Assembly: GCA_964458185.1 (NCBI GenBank) | Contig: CAYWFG010000004.1 | Coordinates: 1-64,000, forward strand | Reading direction: 5' to 3' | Source of the DNA: AB-137-C09 sp964458185 | GTDB lineage: Bacteria > Pseudomonadota > Zetaproteobacteria > Mariprofundales > Mariprofundaceae | DNA length: 64,000 nt | Shown here: positions 38,340 through 47,644 of the stretch, one piece after another | How positions within the stretch are numbered: position 1 is the stretch's first letter | Layout of the letters: each line of letters starts with the position of its first letter | Position numbers and translations under genes: made by a program | The notes under the pieces: generated by a model | Database searches by the model: none | What the model saw: the letters and a program-made list of their open reading frames with translations, nothing else | What the model was told of the DNA's origin: nothing

Positions 38340-38555
38340 ATGGCATTAACTGAACTCAAAATAAAAAATGCAAGGCTACCCGATAACAAGAAGACTGCTA
38401 AGATTTGGAATATGCAAACACCTTTGAAGGCCTTGCGATGTGGTCAAGATAATTATCGCTGGGCTATGGCGTATATTTTTTGTTGGAAATCACCTAAACT
38501 AATGGTAAGAAATAATTGGTCACAATTATTAGTGCGACTGGTTGCTTCACAATAG
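38340..38555 (+). pseudogene. Relic of a P4-type tyrosine integrase (N-terminal DUF4102 part)
   Basis: Opens with MALTELKIKNARLPDNKK, which matches the N-terminal arm-binding domain of P4-type integrases (MALTD..IKNAKP..KPYK). The next 45 residues, with YRWAMAYIF and SPKLMV, are only faintly like the following family segment, and the frame ends after 71 codons. The catalytic domain is absent. A few hundred bases from a tRNA-Leu 3' end is where such genes sit. I read it as the scar of a lost genomic island. Confidence 0.6.
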
Positions 38556-39946
38556 TGAAGGAAGTTCCTCATAATCATGAATCCGCTTGCTTGCAACGTG
38601 CATGTTTACGCAAGCAATATATTATTCGTACTATTTGGAGTGGCTTATATGCCAAATTAGCAGCTATTGTTGTTTTTTTAGCAATGGTTCCATTGGCAAT
38701 AAACAATCTTGGTAGCAATGCTTATGGTATATGGGTTGCTTCGGTTTCATTGTTTGCTTTATTAAACGGTGGTGTGGGGAAAGCGGTCATCAATCGCATA
38801 GCTTACGCCAGTGCGGTGACAAAAAAGAAACATGGCGAAAAAACATGTAAAATTATTTCATCAGCATTTTTCTCCTTGTTAGCCTTGGCATTACTGCTAG
38901 CCATAGTGTTTTTATTGCTATTTGAATTTGATTTAATTCCTTGGGGTTCACTGCTTGCTGTTGAAGATCACGAAATAGATCATGTAGAATATGTTTGCGC
39001 TGTAGCAGCACTGTTTTTCTTACTTAATCTATGGTTGGGCATAGTAGGAAAAGTACAGTTTGGCTTACAACGCGGTGAACTAGATCGTTTTTTTTCAGGA
39101 ACAGGGGCGCTTACTGGCTTATTGTTTATGTGGTTAGCTATTGTATGGGATTATTCTTTTCCTCTGGTTATGGCTGCCTTTCTGGCGGGTGAAACACTGC
39201 TGCTAATCATTAACAACATTTATTATTTTGGCTTATATAAACGTCATTTAAAACCTAAACTAAAGCATATATCACATAAAGAATTGCGTCATTTATATAA
39301 CCTAGGGACGCTTTTTTTTATTATTCAAGTTTCTATATCGATAAAAAACAATGCTGATAATCTTATTATTGCCCATTTACTGGGAAGTAATTTATTGGCT
39401 ATTTATGCTGCTAATCTTACATTATGTACGGCACTTGCTTCGTTATTTATGCTTACTCTTACACCAATATGGCCAGCCTACAGAGAGGCGATGGCTTGCG
39501 GTGATATGGCTTGGGTCCGAGTAGTTTTTATTAAAAGTTTATGTTGGGGCATGATAGGCAGTTTCATTTGTGCTATTTTGTTTGCTACAATGGCACAAAC
39601 TATTGTTTCAGTATGGATAAATGATACCTTTGTCCCTTCAAGATTATTGGTCTTAGGTTGTTCTATTTGGTTGTGTTTGCTTGTATTTGATACAATTATA
39701 ATGGTTCTTCTCAATGCTTTACAAATTATTTACTTACAAATAAAAACAGCGATTGCTTGTGCAGTATGTAACGTTGTGTTGAGTATTTATTTTGTGCAAC
39801 AGATTGGCATCGAGGGGGCTATTTTTGGCAGTATTATTGCTTATTTATTTTGTGTGGCACTGCCCTATGCGATAATGATTCCAAAGTTTCTAAAAAATTT
39901 AGAGCAAGGGCAAAAAAATAAAAAAAATCATCATCATATGGGATAA
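38516..39946 (+). CDS. Polysaccharide flippase-like membrane protein (Wzx/MATE fold)
   Basis: Up to 476 residues with about 12-14 hydrophobic segments. RTIWSGLYAKLAAIVVFLAM followed by LGSNAYGIWVASVS is the typical start of O-antigen or lipooligosaccharide flippases. The start is uncertain: TTG at 38516 or GTG at 38555, neither with a good ribosome site. The gene is clearly more AT-rich, using TTA leucines and AAA/AAT codons more than its neighbours, and it lies between a tRNA-Leu/integrase scar and a family C repeat, so it is probably acquired DNA. No glycosyltransferases lie next to it. Confidence 0.8.
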   Translation: MVTIISATGCFTIVKEVPHNHESACLQRACLRKQYIIRTIWSGLYAKLAAIVVFLAMVPLAINNLGSNAYGIWVASVSLFALLNGGVGKAVINRIAYASAVTKKKHGEKTCKIISSAFFSLLALALLLAIVFLLLFEFDLIPWGSLLAVEDHEIDHVEYVCAVAALFFLLNLWLGIVGKVQFGLQRGELDRFFSGTGALTGLLFMWLAIVWDYSFPLVMAAFLAGETLLLIINNIYYFGLYKRHLKPKLKHISHKELRHLYNLGTLFFIIQVSISIKNNADNLIIAHLLGSNLLAIYAANLTLCTALASLFMLTLTPIWPAYREAMACGDMAWVRVVFIKSLCWGMIGSFICAILFATMAQTIVSVWINDTFVPSRLLVLGCSIWLCLLVFDTIIMVLLNALQIIYLQIKTAIACAVCNVVLSIYFVQQIGIEGAIFGSIIAYLFCVALPYAIMIPKFLKNLEQGQKNKKNHHHMG

Positions 39947-39968
39947 ATAACTGCGTAACATCAGTTAT
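39947..39968. repeat. Family C palindromic repeat
   Basis: Perfect palindrome arms ATAACTG and CAGTTAT around 8 bases, just after the flippase stop codon. It is the exact reverse complement of 15516-15537. Confidence 0.85.
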
Positions 39969-40021
39969 TATGCATGTCTAGTTAGAATGTAGATTTTGTC
40001 AATCGTTACAGGATCAACCCA

Positions 40022-40567
40022 TCAAAAAAGATCATCCACCACCGCAGCCAAATCAGGGTAGATGCTAATGCTCGCATCCATTAGGTGTGCTTGCTTGGCA
40101 ATGGCTGCGGCATCACCATAACCTGTTTGCACCAACACAGGGCGCACCCCCGCTGCCAGCGCGGCTTGCACGTCTCGCAAAGAATCACCGATCATGATGG
40201 TTTCGGCAGGGGTGGATTGCAAGGCAGCTAAGGCTTGATGCAGCAAACCTGCTTTGGGCTTGCGGCAAGGGCAATGGTCTTCGGGTGTGTGCGGGCAATA
40301 GCCGATAAAATTCAAATCGCCGCCATGCGCCCGAATTGCCGTGATCATTTTATCATGAATCAAGGCAAAGGTTTCTTCTGTGACCATGCCGCGTCCTCTG
40401 GCTGACTGGTTGCTGGCAAGCCCTAGCCTGATGCCTGCTTGGTGCAATGTGGCAATGGCTGGCAGACTACAGGCTACGGGTTGCCATTGGTCGGGGGTTA
40501 AAATGTAGTCGGGTGAATCAATATTGATTACACCATCGCGATCCAATATAACTGTGGTTATTGTCAT
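40022..40567 (-). CDS. gmhB: D-glycero-beta-D-manno-heptose 1,7-bisphosphate 7-phosphatase
   Basis: 181-residue HAD phosphatase. It removes the 7-phosphate from heptose bisphosphate in LPS core synthesis. ILDRDGVINIDSPDY (about 7-21) holds the nucleophile Asp and general acid Asp; the structural zinc loop is CPHTPEDHCPCRKPKAGL; MIGDSLRDVQAAL holds the last acidic pair. It follows the permease gene by three bases and is co-transcribed with it. Confidence 0.93.
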   Translation of the reverse strand: MTITTVILDRDGVINIDSPDYILTPDQWQPVACSLPAIATLHQAGIRLGLASNQSARGRGMVTEETFALIHDKMITAIRAHGGDLNFIGYCPHTPEDHCPCRKPKAGLLHQALAALQSTPAETIMIGDSLRDVQAALAAGVRPVLVQTGYGDAAAIAKQAHLMDASISIYPDLAAVVDDLF

Positions 40568-40570
40568 GGT

Positions 40571-41386
40571 TTATCCTTCGGTTCGTACATCAAAATAATC
40601 GCGCAAGGTGTCGCCCAGCAGATTGATTGCCATGACCACCAAAAACAATAGCAGTCCTGGCCAAAACACCAGCATGGGCGCGGTAAGCATCAGCCGTGTA
40701 CCTTCTCGAATCATCGTTCCTAACGAGGCATCGGGGGCTTGCACCCCAATACCAAGGAACGATAAGCCAGCCTCGCCGATAATCACCGCAGCAATACCAA
40801 AGCTTGCCTCGACCAGTAATGGGGCTGCAATACTGGGCAGTAGGTGACGCAATGCCAGCGAGGGGAAAGCAACACCAAGACCGCGCAACGATTCTACCCA
40901 CGGTGTGTTTTTAAGGGATAAAACCTGCACCCGTGTTAATCGTGCAAAGCCCACCCAGCCTACGGCAACCAGCGCAAAGACAAGGTTTTCAACCCCTGGG
41001 CCAAGCATGGCAGCAAGGGCAATAGCGAGTAAAATACCAGGGAACGATAATACAATATCTGCCACCCGCATCAGCAAGGCATCTACCCAACCACCGACCC
41101 AACCAGCAATCATACCAATGCTGATACCCACGATTCCACCCAAGGCAACCACACCAACGCCGATACTAAAAGAAAGCCACAAGCCTTCTGCCAAGCGGTC
41201 TAGCACATCACGCCCCAACATATCGCAACCTAATGGGTGTTGCAGCGAAGATGTGGCTTGAATAATGTCTAAGTTGACGGCATGCCCATCGTTACCCATC
41301 CATGCTGCGGCAAACAACACCAGACAGGGAACAAACAAACACAACGATGCCAGCTTTACCCCTTGGCTATGAATTAGTTCACGCAT
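40571..41386 (-). CDS. ABC transporter permease, dipeptide/oligopeptide type (DppC-like)
   Basis: 271 residues with about six membrane segments. An N-terminal soluble stretch with HPLGCDMLGRDVLDRLAEG and the EAA loop (GLGVAFPSLALRHLLPSIAA) match DppC/OppC permeases of peptide or nickel importers. It overlaps the DppB-like gene by eight bases. No binding protein or ATPase of the same system is next to it, so those must be elsewhere. Confidence 0.9.
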   Translation of the reverse strand: MRELIHSQGVKLASLCLFVPCLVLFAAAWMGNDGHAVNLDIIQATSSLQHPLGCDMLGRDVLDRLAEGLWLSFSIGVGVVALGGIVGISIGMIAGWVGGWVDALLMRVADIVLSFPGILLAIALAAMLGPGVENLVFALVAVGWVGFARLTRVQVLSLKNTPWVESLRGLGVAFPSLALRHLLPSIAAPLLVEASFGIAAVIIGEAGLSFLGIGVQAPDASLGTMIREGTRLMLTAPMLVFWPGLLLFLVVMAINLLGDTLRDYFDVRTEG

Positions 41387-42299
41387 GACGTTGCCTAGGA
41401 TCTAGCCACAGGGCAATCATATCGGCCAGTAAATTTGCCAGCACATAAAACACAGCAATCACCAACACACAACCTTGCACCATGGGGTAATCGCGTCGCT
41501 GTATGGCTTCGATGGTTAATAAACCCAAACCTGGCCAATCAAATACCGTTTCGGTAATCACAGCACCGCCTAGCACTGCACCCAATTGGAGCGCAAACAA
41601 GGTTAATACGGGAATCACAGCCAAACGGGCAGCATGCCGCCACCAAATACGCGACTCGGCAATGCCAAAAGCTCGCGCTGTGCGGCAAGCGTCCATATGC
41701 ATTGCCTCTAACCAACTGGCGCGTGCCATGCGCGATAAAATGGCAGCCAATGCCGTCCCCAAGGTGATCGTGGGTAAGACCATGCTGCCTGATTGTGCGA
41801 TACCTGATACGGGTAACCAGCCAAGAAACACAGAAAACCATAAAATAAGCATCGGCCCTAACCAAAAGTTAGGAATAGACACGCCCAGCAAGGCAACGCC
41901 CATCGTCGCTGTATCTTGCCACTGCCCCCTGTGACGGGCTGCCATATACCCCAGTGGTATCGCAAGCAACACTGCCAACAACAAGCTTGCTGCGGCAAGT
42001 TGCATCGTCGCCCCTATGCGGTTGCTGATTTTCTCTAATACATCCACCTTGTTGATAATACTATGCCCCCAGTCACCATGCATCAGACCTTGCAGGTAAT
42101 GGGCATACTGTAAGCCCAAGGGTTGATCCAAATGCAATGCTTGCCGCAATGCCTCACGGTCTGCTGCCATCGCTGTTTCGCCAAGCAAAGCATCGACAGG
42201 ATCACCAGGGACAAGGTGCAGTAAAAAAAACACCAAAGTAGCGACACCAAAAAGCGTGGGGATGGCTTGAAGCAATCGAAGGGTCATTAAACGTAGCAT
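41379..42299 (-). CDS. ABC transporter permease, dipeptide/oligopeptide type (DppB-like)
   Basis: About 306 residues from the ATG giving MLRLMTLRLLQAIPTLFGVA, the usual DppB start; a frame extension to 42422 adds 41 atypical residues and runs toward the divergent dapD. FFLLHLVPGDPVDALLGE is diagnostic. The EAA loop is in RTARAFGIAESRIWWRHAAR. It heads a dppB-dppC-gmhB unit. No clear ribosome site is visible for either ATG (42299 or 42287). Confidence 0.87.
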   Translation of the reverse strand: MLRLMTLRLLQAIPTLFGVATLVFFLLHLVPGDPVDALLGETAMAADREALRQALHLDQPLGLQYAHYLQGLMHGDWGHSIINKVDVLEKISNRIGATMQLAAASLLLAVLLAIPLGYMAARHRGQWQDTATMGVALLGVSIPNFWLGPMLILWFSVFLGWLPVSGIAQSGSMVLPTITLGTALAAILSRMARASWLEAMHMDACRTARAFGIAESRIWWRHAARLAVIPVLTLFALQLGAVLGGAVITETVFDWPGLGLLTIEAIQRRDYPMVQGCVLVIAVFYVLANLLADMIALWLDPRQRHA

Positions 42300-42465
42300 G
42301 TTTTTAAGCCATGGGGATGAATTTTTCTTAAGGGGATCACTTGCCAAGCATAAGCTGATGATTGTGCAGCGCAATAGTGCATGATGAAGCCATAAAACTT
42401 TCTCTTTCTTGCCATTCTTCAACAGCCTTCTAGCCTTGCCCTTGATTGTAACCGTAGGAGAAAGA

Positions 42466-43287
42466 ATGCATCATTTACAAATTTTAATTGAAAACGCATG
42501 GGATCAACGCAGCGATTGGGACTTGCACAGTGTGCAGGCAGACTGGCGGGAAGGCATTGAGCATGCGGTTCAATTGTTGGATGATGGCGGCGTGCGCGTG
42601 GCAGAGAGAAACAGCGGGGGTCAATGGCTAACGCAAGCATGGTTGAAAAAAGCCGTGCTGCTTTATTTTAAAATGCATGATAATGCCGTGATTCATGGCG
42701 GTGATGCCAATTATTTTGACAAAGTGCCGTTAAAGTTTTCTAACTGGGGTGATTCAGAGTTTCGCAAGGCGGGCATTCGTGTCGTGCCACCTGCTACCGT
42801 GCGTAAGGGCGCGTACATTGCAGCCAAAACAGTCTTGATGCCATCGTATGTGAATATTGGTGCTTATGTCGATGAGGGTACCATGGTTGATACATGGGCA
42901 ACCATTGGTTCTTGTGCGCAAATTGGACGCAACTGCCATATTTCTGGCGGTGCGGGTATTGGCGGCGTGTTAGAGCCTATTCAGGCATCGCCTGTGATTA
43001 TTGAAGATAATTGTTTTATTGGTGCGCGGGCAGAAGTCGCTGAAGGCGTGATTGTTCGTGAAGGCTCTGTGCTTTCGATGGGTGTTTATTTGGGGCAATC
43101 GACACGGATTGTTCACCGTGAAACAGGCGAAGTGTTTTATGGTGAAGTACCGCCTTATTCGGTGGTTGTTTCAGGCTCTATGCCCGGTAAATCAGGTGGA
43201 CCTAATTTGTATTGTGCTGTGATTGTGAAGCAGGTTGACGAACGCACCCGTGCCAAGACAGCTATCACGGAGTTGTTGCGCGAGTAA
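42466..43287 (+). CDS. dapD: Tetrahydrodipicolinate N-succinyltransferase
   Basis: 273 residues, the usual DapD length. It succinylates tetrahydrodipicolinate in the lysine and diaminopimelate pathway. ATG start with AGGAG six bases upstream; an in-frame extension to 42409 lacks support. The left-handed beta-helix of hexapeptide repeats lies at about 105-230 (VNIGAYVDEGTMVDTWATIG, HISGGAGIGGVLEP), and GSMPGKSGG is typical near the end. Divergent from the permease operon and just before rng. Confidence 0.96.
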   Translation: MHHLQILIENAWDQRSDWDLHSVQADWREGIEHAVQLLDDGGVRVAERNSGGQWLTQAWLKKAVLLYFKMHDNAVIHGGDANYFDKVPLKFSNWGDSEFRKAGIRVVPPATVRKGAYIAAKTVLMPSYVNIGAYVDEGTMVDTWATIGSCAQIGRNCHISGGAGIGGVLEPIQASPVIIEDNCFIGARAEVAEGVIVREGSVLSMGVYLGQSTRIVHRETGEVFYGEVPPYSVVVSGSMPGKSGGPNLYCAVIVKQVDERTRAKTAITELLRE

Positions 43288-43311
43288 TTGAACAAGGTCA
43301 AGGCGTTCCCC

Positions 43312-44826
43312 ATGAGTACAGAGTTATTGGTCAATATTGCGCCTTTTGAGACCCGTGTCGCACGGATTGAAAATGGTCTTGCTGAAGAAGTGTACATTGA
43401 ACGTGCGCGTGGTTTAAAAGGCAACATTTACAAAGGTCGCGTGCAACGGGTGTTGCCGGGGATTCAAGCTGCGTTTGTGGATATTGGCTTAGAGAAATCA
43501 GGCTTTTTGTACGCGGGTGATATTATTCGCACAGAAGCCAACGATTTGGACGACCGAGCCGAGGATGATGATCATTCTCCTGACGATACCGACAATGAGG
43601 CAGAACAACGCAGGCAACGCAATGTACCTGCGATTGATTCATTGATTCGTGAACGGCAAGACATTTTGGTGCAAGTATCGAAAGATCCTATTGCCTCTAA
43701 AGGCCCCCGTTTAACGTCATTGGTGAGTTTGGCGGGACGTTACTTGGTGTATTTACCCGGTGTTAACCATGTGGGTATTGCCAGACGGTTAGAGAGTGCT
43801 GAAGAGCGTGATCGTTTGCTGATGATTGCCAATACGATTCGCCCTGATAATGCGGGGCTGATTGTGCGCACGGTTGCAGAAGGTCATAGTGAAGAAGATT
43901 TGCGCGAAGACTTGAGGTTTTTGCAATTACTGTGGCAAGATATTGAAAAACGGGCGAAAGATGCGCCAAGTTGCTCTATGCTGCACATGGACTTAAAACT
44001 CTACCTGCGTGTAATGCGTGATTACGTTGATGATGAAGTGAAAAAAATTCACGTTGATTCGCGTGAAGCCTACCAAACGATGAAAAAGTTTGCTCGCCGT
44101 TTTATGCCCGAAGTCGCCAAGCGTTTGTATTATTACCCAGGGGAACGCCCATTATTTGATGTCTATGGCGTAGAAAAAGAAATTGATGCCGCCTTAGATC
44201 GACGGGTGGGCTTGCGTTCAGGCGGGCATCTTGTCATTGACCAAACGGAAGCATTGATTGCCATTGATGTGAATTCAGGTTCTTTCACAGGTTCGCGCAA
44301 TATGGAAGAAACAGGTTTTAAAACTAACTTGGAAGCGGCGCATGAAATCGTGCATCAATTGCGTTTGCGTAACCTAGGCGGCATCATCGTCATTGATTTT
44401 ATTGATATGCGCGATGAGGATAATAAACTTCGATTAATGGAAGTGCTGCGCGAAGCGTTAAAACGCGATAAAACCAAAACCCATATGGCACAACTGTCAT
44501 CGTTGGGCTTGGTTGAAATGGCACGCAAGCGAACCCGTGATTCGTTAGGGCGGATGCTGCTGCATACATGCAGACGTTGCGATGGTACAGGGCTGCGTAA
44601 AAGCACGTTAACCATTTGTTATCAATTATTTCGTGCGATTGTGGCTGAAGGTCGAGCATACCCATGTGAAAAACTGATGATTATTGCCCACCCACAATTA
44701 ATTGACCTCATGTTGGGCGAACAAAGCGAATGGGTTTCTCGCTTGGAAACCTTCTTAGGCAAAGAAATTATGCTAAAAAGTGATTCTCAGTTTTCACCCG
44801 AGCATTATGAAGTGGCGTTACTGTAA
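43312..44826 (+). CDS. rng: Ribonuclease G
   Basis: About 504 residues from the ATG giving MSTELLVNIAPFETRVARIE; a TTG at 43288 would add eight. It processes 16S rRNA 5' ends and degrades mRNA. Domains: S1 (about 35-135, interrupted by an acidic 30-residue insert DDLDDRAEDDDHSPDD-like), RNase H-like and DNase I-like core with AIDVNSGSFTGS and IIVIDFIDMRDEDNK (catalytic aspartates), and the CRRCDGTG zinc-link. No RNase E C-terminal scaffold. Confidence 0.95.
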   Translation: MSTELLVNIAPFETRVARIENGLAEEVYIERARGLKGNIYKGRVQRVLPGIQAAFVDIGLEKSGFLYAGDIIRTEANDLDDRAEDDDHSPDDTDNEAEQRRQRNVPAIDSLIRERQDILVQVSKDPIASKGPRLTSLVSLAGRYLVYLPGVNHVGIARRLESAEERDRLLMIANTIRPDNAGLIVRTVAEGHSEEDLREDLRFLQLLWQDIEKRAKDAPSCSMLHMDLKLYLRVMRDYVDDEVKKIHVDSREAYQTMKKFARRFMPEVAKRLYYYPGERPLFDVYGVEKEIDAALDRRVGLRSGGHLVIDQTEALIAIDVNSGSFTGSRNMEETGFKTNLEAAHEIVHQLRLRNLGGIIVIDFIDMRDEDNKLRLMEVLREALKRDKTKTHMAQLSSLGLVEMARKRTRDSLGRMLLHTCRRCDGTGLRKSTLTICYQLFRAIVAEGRAYPCEKLMIIAHPQLIDLMLGEQSEWVSRLETFLGKEIMLKSDSQFSPEHYEVALL

Positions 44827-44880
44827 GTTATTTCATGCACGTTGCTTATTGGGTGATGGTGTGAATTGGAGGGGGGTATA

Positions 44881-45831
44881 ATGAAAAAAGTTTGTGTTAT
44901 TGGTGGCAGTGGTTTTGTTGGGCGTTCTATCGTACGACAAGCGTTAGCTGCGGGGCATCAAGTTCGCGTTGCTTGTCGGCATCCTGAAAAAGCTAGAGCC
45001 TTACTGGTTATGGGTGTTACTGATTTATGTAAGGTTGATATTTGTGACGGCAAAGGTCTCAACGATGCGGTCGCAGGCATGGATTGTGTCATCAACTTGG
45101 TGGGACTACTGTTTGAACGTGGTCGCTATACCTTTGATGCAGCACATGTGCATGGCACACGCAATGTCATCAAGGCTTGCGAGCAAGCAGTGACCTCACG
45201 TTATATTCACATGAGTGCATTGGGTTCAAGCAATCAAAGTGATAGTGAATATGGTCGCAGTAAACATGCAGCAGAAACAGCCGTTCGTGAATCATCATTG
45301 CATTGGACGGTCATGCGTCCTTCCGTTATTTTTGGTGCTGAAGATGACTTTTTTAACAAGCTGGAGCTGATGTCTCGTTTTCTTCCTGTCTTTCCTGTTA
45401 TTGCGGGCAATACGCGCTTTCAACCTGTTTGGGTAGAAGACGTTGCCCGTGCTTTTGTCGCAAGCATCGAGAATGTGGCACCGGTGGGTCAAAGCTACGA
45501 TCTTGGTGGCCCTACAGCTTATACGTTTTATGCCTTGGTGGGTGTGTTGTTGGCACACAAAGAACGGGCGCGTTTATGTTTACCTGTGCCAGATGGCATT
45601 GCAGGTATCATGGCATCGCTGCTACAGTTTTTACCTGTGCCACCATTAACACCCGATCAATTGGCAATGCTTCAATCCGATAATGTTGTCGATGGTGATA
45701 TGCCGTTCCCTGCATGTTTTGGTGCGCCGTCATCGGTTGAAACAATTTTACCAACGTATATCAATGGTGTTCAAGTCAAACGGCTACAGCAGCAGTTTAA
45801 TATCAACCGTAAGAACTACCGTAAACTGTGA
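44881..45831 (+). CDS. NDUFA9-like NAD(P)-binding protein (atypical SDR)
   Basis: 316 residues from an ATG with GGAGGGGGG just upstream. The Rossmann motif VIGGSGFVGRSIVRQAL (about 5-21) and the active-region pattern MSALGSSNQSDSEYGRSKHAAE fit the atypical SDR group that includes NDUFA9 of complex I and its bacterial relatives. Tyr-x-x-x-Lys (YGRSK) is retained. The substrate is unknown; in many bacteria such proteins associate with quinone or lipid metabolism. plsY starts six bases later. Confidence 0.85.
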   Translation: MKKVCVIGGSGFVGRSIVRQALAAGHQVRVACRHPEKARALLVMGVTDLCKVDICDGKGLNDAVAGMDCVINLVGLLFERGRYTFDAAHVHGTRNVIKACEQAVTSRYIHMSALGSSNQSDSEYGRSKHAAETAVRESSLHWTVMRPSVIFGAEDDFFNKLELMSRFLPVFPVIAGNTRFQPVWVEDVARAFVASIENVAPVGQSYDLGGPTAYTFYALVGVLLAHKERARLCLPVPDGIAGIMASLLQFLPVPPLTPDQLAMLQSDNVVDGDMPFPACFGAPSSVETILPTYINGVQVKRLQQQFNINRKNYRKL

Positions 45832-45837
45832 TATGCC

Positions 45838-46446
45838 ATGATTGATTTACTGACAAGCCCAAGCTTTTGGTTGTGGTGTATCGGTGCATACTTGCTAGGA
45901 GGCATTCCTTTTGGCTTGTTGTTTAGTAAAGCGATCAGCAATAAAGACCCTCGTGACCACGGCAGCGGCAATATTGGTGCAACCAATGCCTTGCGCACTG
46001 GCGGAAAGCTTGTCGGTGTTTTAACCTTGCTGGCTGATGTTGGCAAAGGTGCATTAGTGGTGGCTTTGGCGGCGCATTATGCTGGCGAAGCATTGGTGAT
46101 TTATGTCGCATTATTGGTGTTTATTGGGCATATCTTTCCTGTGTATTTAAAATTCCGTGGCGGCAAAGGTGTTGCCACTATGTTTGGTGTGCTGCTGCCA
46201 TGGTTGCCGTGGGTGAGTCTTATCGCGTTTGCAGCATGGTTATTGCTGTTTTTTAGCACCCGCTATGTTGCTGTTGCCTCTATGGTTGCAGCGGCATTGG
46301 TTCCAATACTGGTGCTTTTGTTACACGCTGGCGGTCAAGCTACGCTGTTGGCAACATCGGTCTTGGCAGTGCTGGTGATTATTCGCCATATCAGTAATAT
46401 TCAGCGTTTATTGCGCCACGAAGAACCGAAAACTGGAGCGAAATAG
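45838..46446 (+). CDS. plsY: Acyl-phosphate:glycerol-3-phosphate acyltransferase
   Basis: 202 residues with five or more membrane segments. It makes lysophosphatidate at the inner membrane. The three PlsY motifs are seen: GGIPFGLLFSK, GSGNIGATNALRTGGK and KFRGGKGVATMFGVLL. It lies in a likely run from the NDUFA9-like gene through plsY, the LysM gene and dprA, with gaps of 6, 11 and 23 bases. Confidence 0.95.
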   Translation: MIDLLTSPSFWLWCIGAYLLGGIPFGLLFSKAISNKDPRDHGSGNIGATNALRTGGKLVGVLTLLADVGKGALVVALAAHYAGEALVIYVALLVFIGHIFPVYLKFRGGKGVATMFGVLLPWLPWVSLIAFAAWLLLFFSTRYVAVASMVAAALVPILVLLLHAGGQATLLATSVLAVLVIIRHISNIQRLLRHEEPKTGAK

Positions 46447-46457
46447 GAGCAAGCGTT

Positions 46458-47621
46458 ATGGCAATTCGACACATCATGCATACATTCATCGTATGTATTG
46501 GGTTTATTCTCTACCCAAGCATGACCATGGCTCAAGACAATACCAATGGCACAGCTTTAAGAATACCGCTGTCACAGCCTTATACTGTCAAAAAGAACGA
46601 TACATTGTGGGATATTGCCAATCACTTTTTTAAAGACCCCCAGCGTTGGATGAATATTTGGGAGAAAAACCTTTATATCACCAACCCTGACCTCATTTAC
46701 CCTGGTAATAAAATTTGGTTTGATGGCTCGCATATGCCAAGCATAGCCAATGGCAATACTGCCTCTGCTTCTGAAAATAAACCTATGCGTGCCAATGGTG
46801 CTGCCATAGCAGAACCAACGATGAACCATGAACGACTCATGACCCCACAAGAAATCAAGGCGGTGGGTGGTTTAACCACGGTACGTCCTCGCCCTAGCAT
46901 TATCGTCAAAGAAGTAGAACGCCTTGAAAGCAATGCTGACCGTAGCTTTGAGTTCCCCGAGATGTTGCGCCGTGATTTCATTGATCCTAAAGAATCCTTT
47001 GTCTCCATTGGTTATATTTTAGACTCTGAAATGCATCGACTTAATTATGGTGAAGGCGATCTCTTGTATTTGCGTTTTTCTAGGGCTGTGCAACGCGGAG
47101 AACAATTTGATATTTTTCGCAAAGGGCATGCTGTGGAAGATAGCCAAAATGGCGGCAGCCTTGGAACATTGATGCATCACCTTGGCAAAATTGAAGTCAC
47201 GGCTATTCAAGGTGGTATTTACAAAGGTCGTATTTTGTATGCCTTTGCAGAAATATCTCGCGGCGACAAGCTCGTTCCCAGCATCAAAATAGAAACAACA
47301 ATATCATCCTCTGTCTCGCTTTATAATATGCGTGGGCAAGTAGTTTATTTGCAAGATGATACCACTGAAGTGAGTTCAAGCCAGATTATTGCCATTAACC
47401 TTGGCAAAAAACAGGGGTTGCGTGCAGGCATGAAGTTCGTTGTTTACCATGCAGGTCGTGTCATTAAAGATGTGGTGACAGACAATGACGTACAATTGCC
47501 GATGGAGCGTATTGCCAGTATTATGATTATCTCTGCTGTTGCCAACAGTGCCATGGCGTTTGTCACCGAGGCAATATCTCCAATTCACATGGGGGATCAT
47601 ATACGTCCCGCAGGTCGATAA
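46458..47621 (+). CDS. Exported LysM-domain protein
   Basis: 387 residues. The signal peptide (about 1-27, ending MTMA) is followed by a LysM domain at about 38-90 (YTVKKNDTLWDIANHFFKDP, NPDLIYPGNKIWF), which binds peptidoglycan. The remaining 290 residues are a conserved periplasmic region without a recognised fold (KFVVYHAGRVI... MIISAVANSAMAFV). The same LysM gene is often upstream of dprA in proteobacteria. ATG with AGGAG eight bases upstream. Confidence 0.88.
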   Translation: MAIRHIMHTFIVCIGFILYPSMTMAQDNTNGTALRIPLSQPYTVKKNDTLWDIANHFFKDPQRWMNIWEKNLYITNPDLIYPGNKIWFDGSHMPSIANGNTASASENKPMRANGAAIAEPTMNHERLMTPQEIKAVGGLTTVRPRPSIIVKEVERLESNADRSFEFPEMLRRDFIDPKESFVSIGYILDSEMHRLNYGEGDLLYLRFSRAVQRGEQFDIFRKGHAVEDSQNGGSLGTLMHHLGKIEVTAIQGGIYKGRILYAFAEISRGDKLVPSIKIETTISSSVSLYNMRGQVVYLQDDTTEVSSSQIIAINLGKKQGLRAGMKFVVYHAGRVIKDVVTDNDVQLPMERIASIMIISAVANSAMAFVTEAISPIHMGDHIRPAGR

Positions 47622-47644
47622 AGCAATCAACTGAATATTTTTCA

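Noticed and set aside
38142..40021. A complete genomic island with a second attachment site
   Set aside because: I found no second copy of the tRNA-Leu 3' end after the flippase; only one end of the former island is visible.
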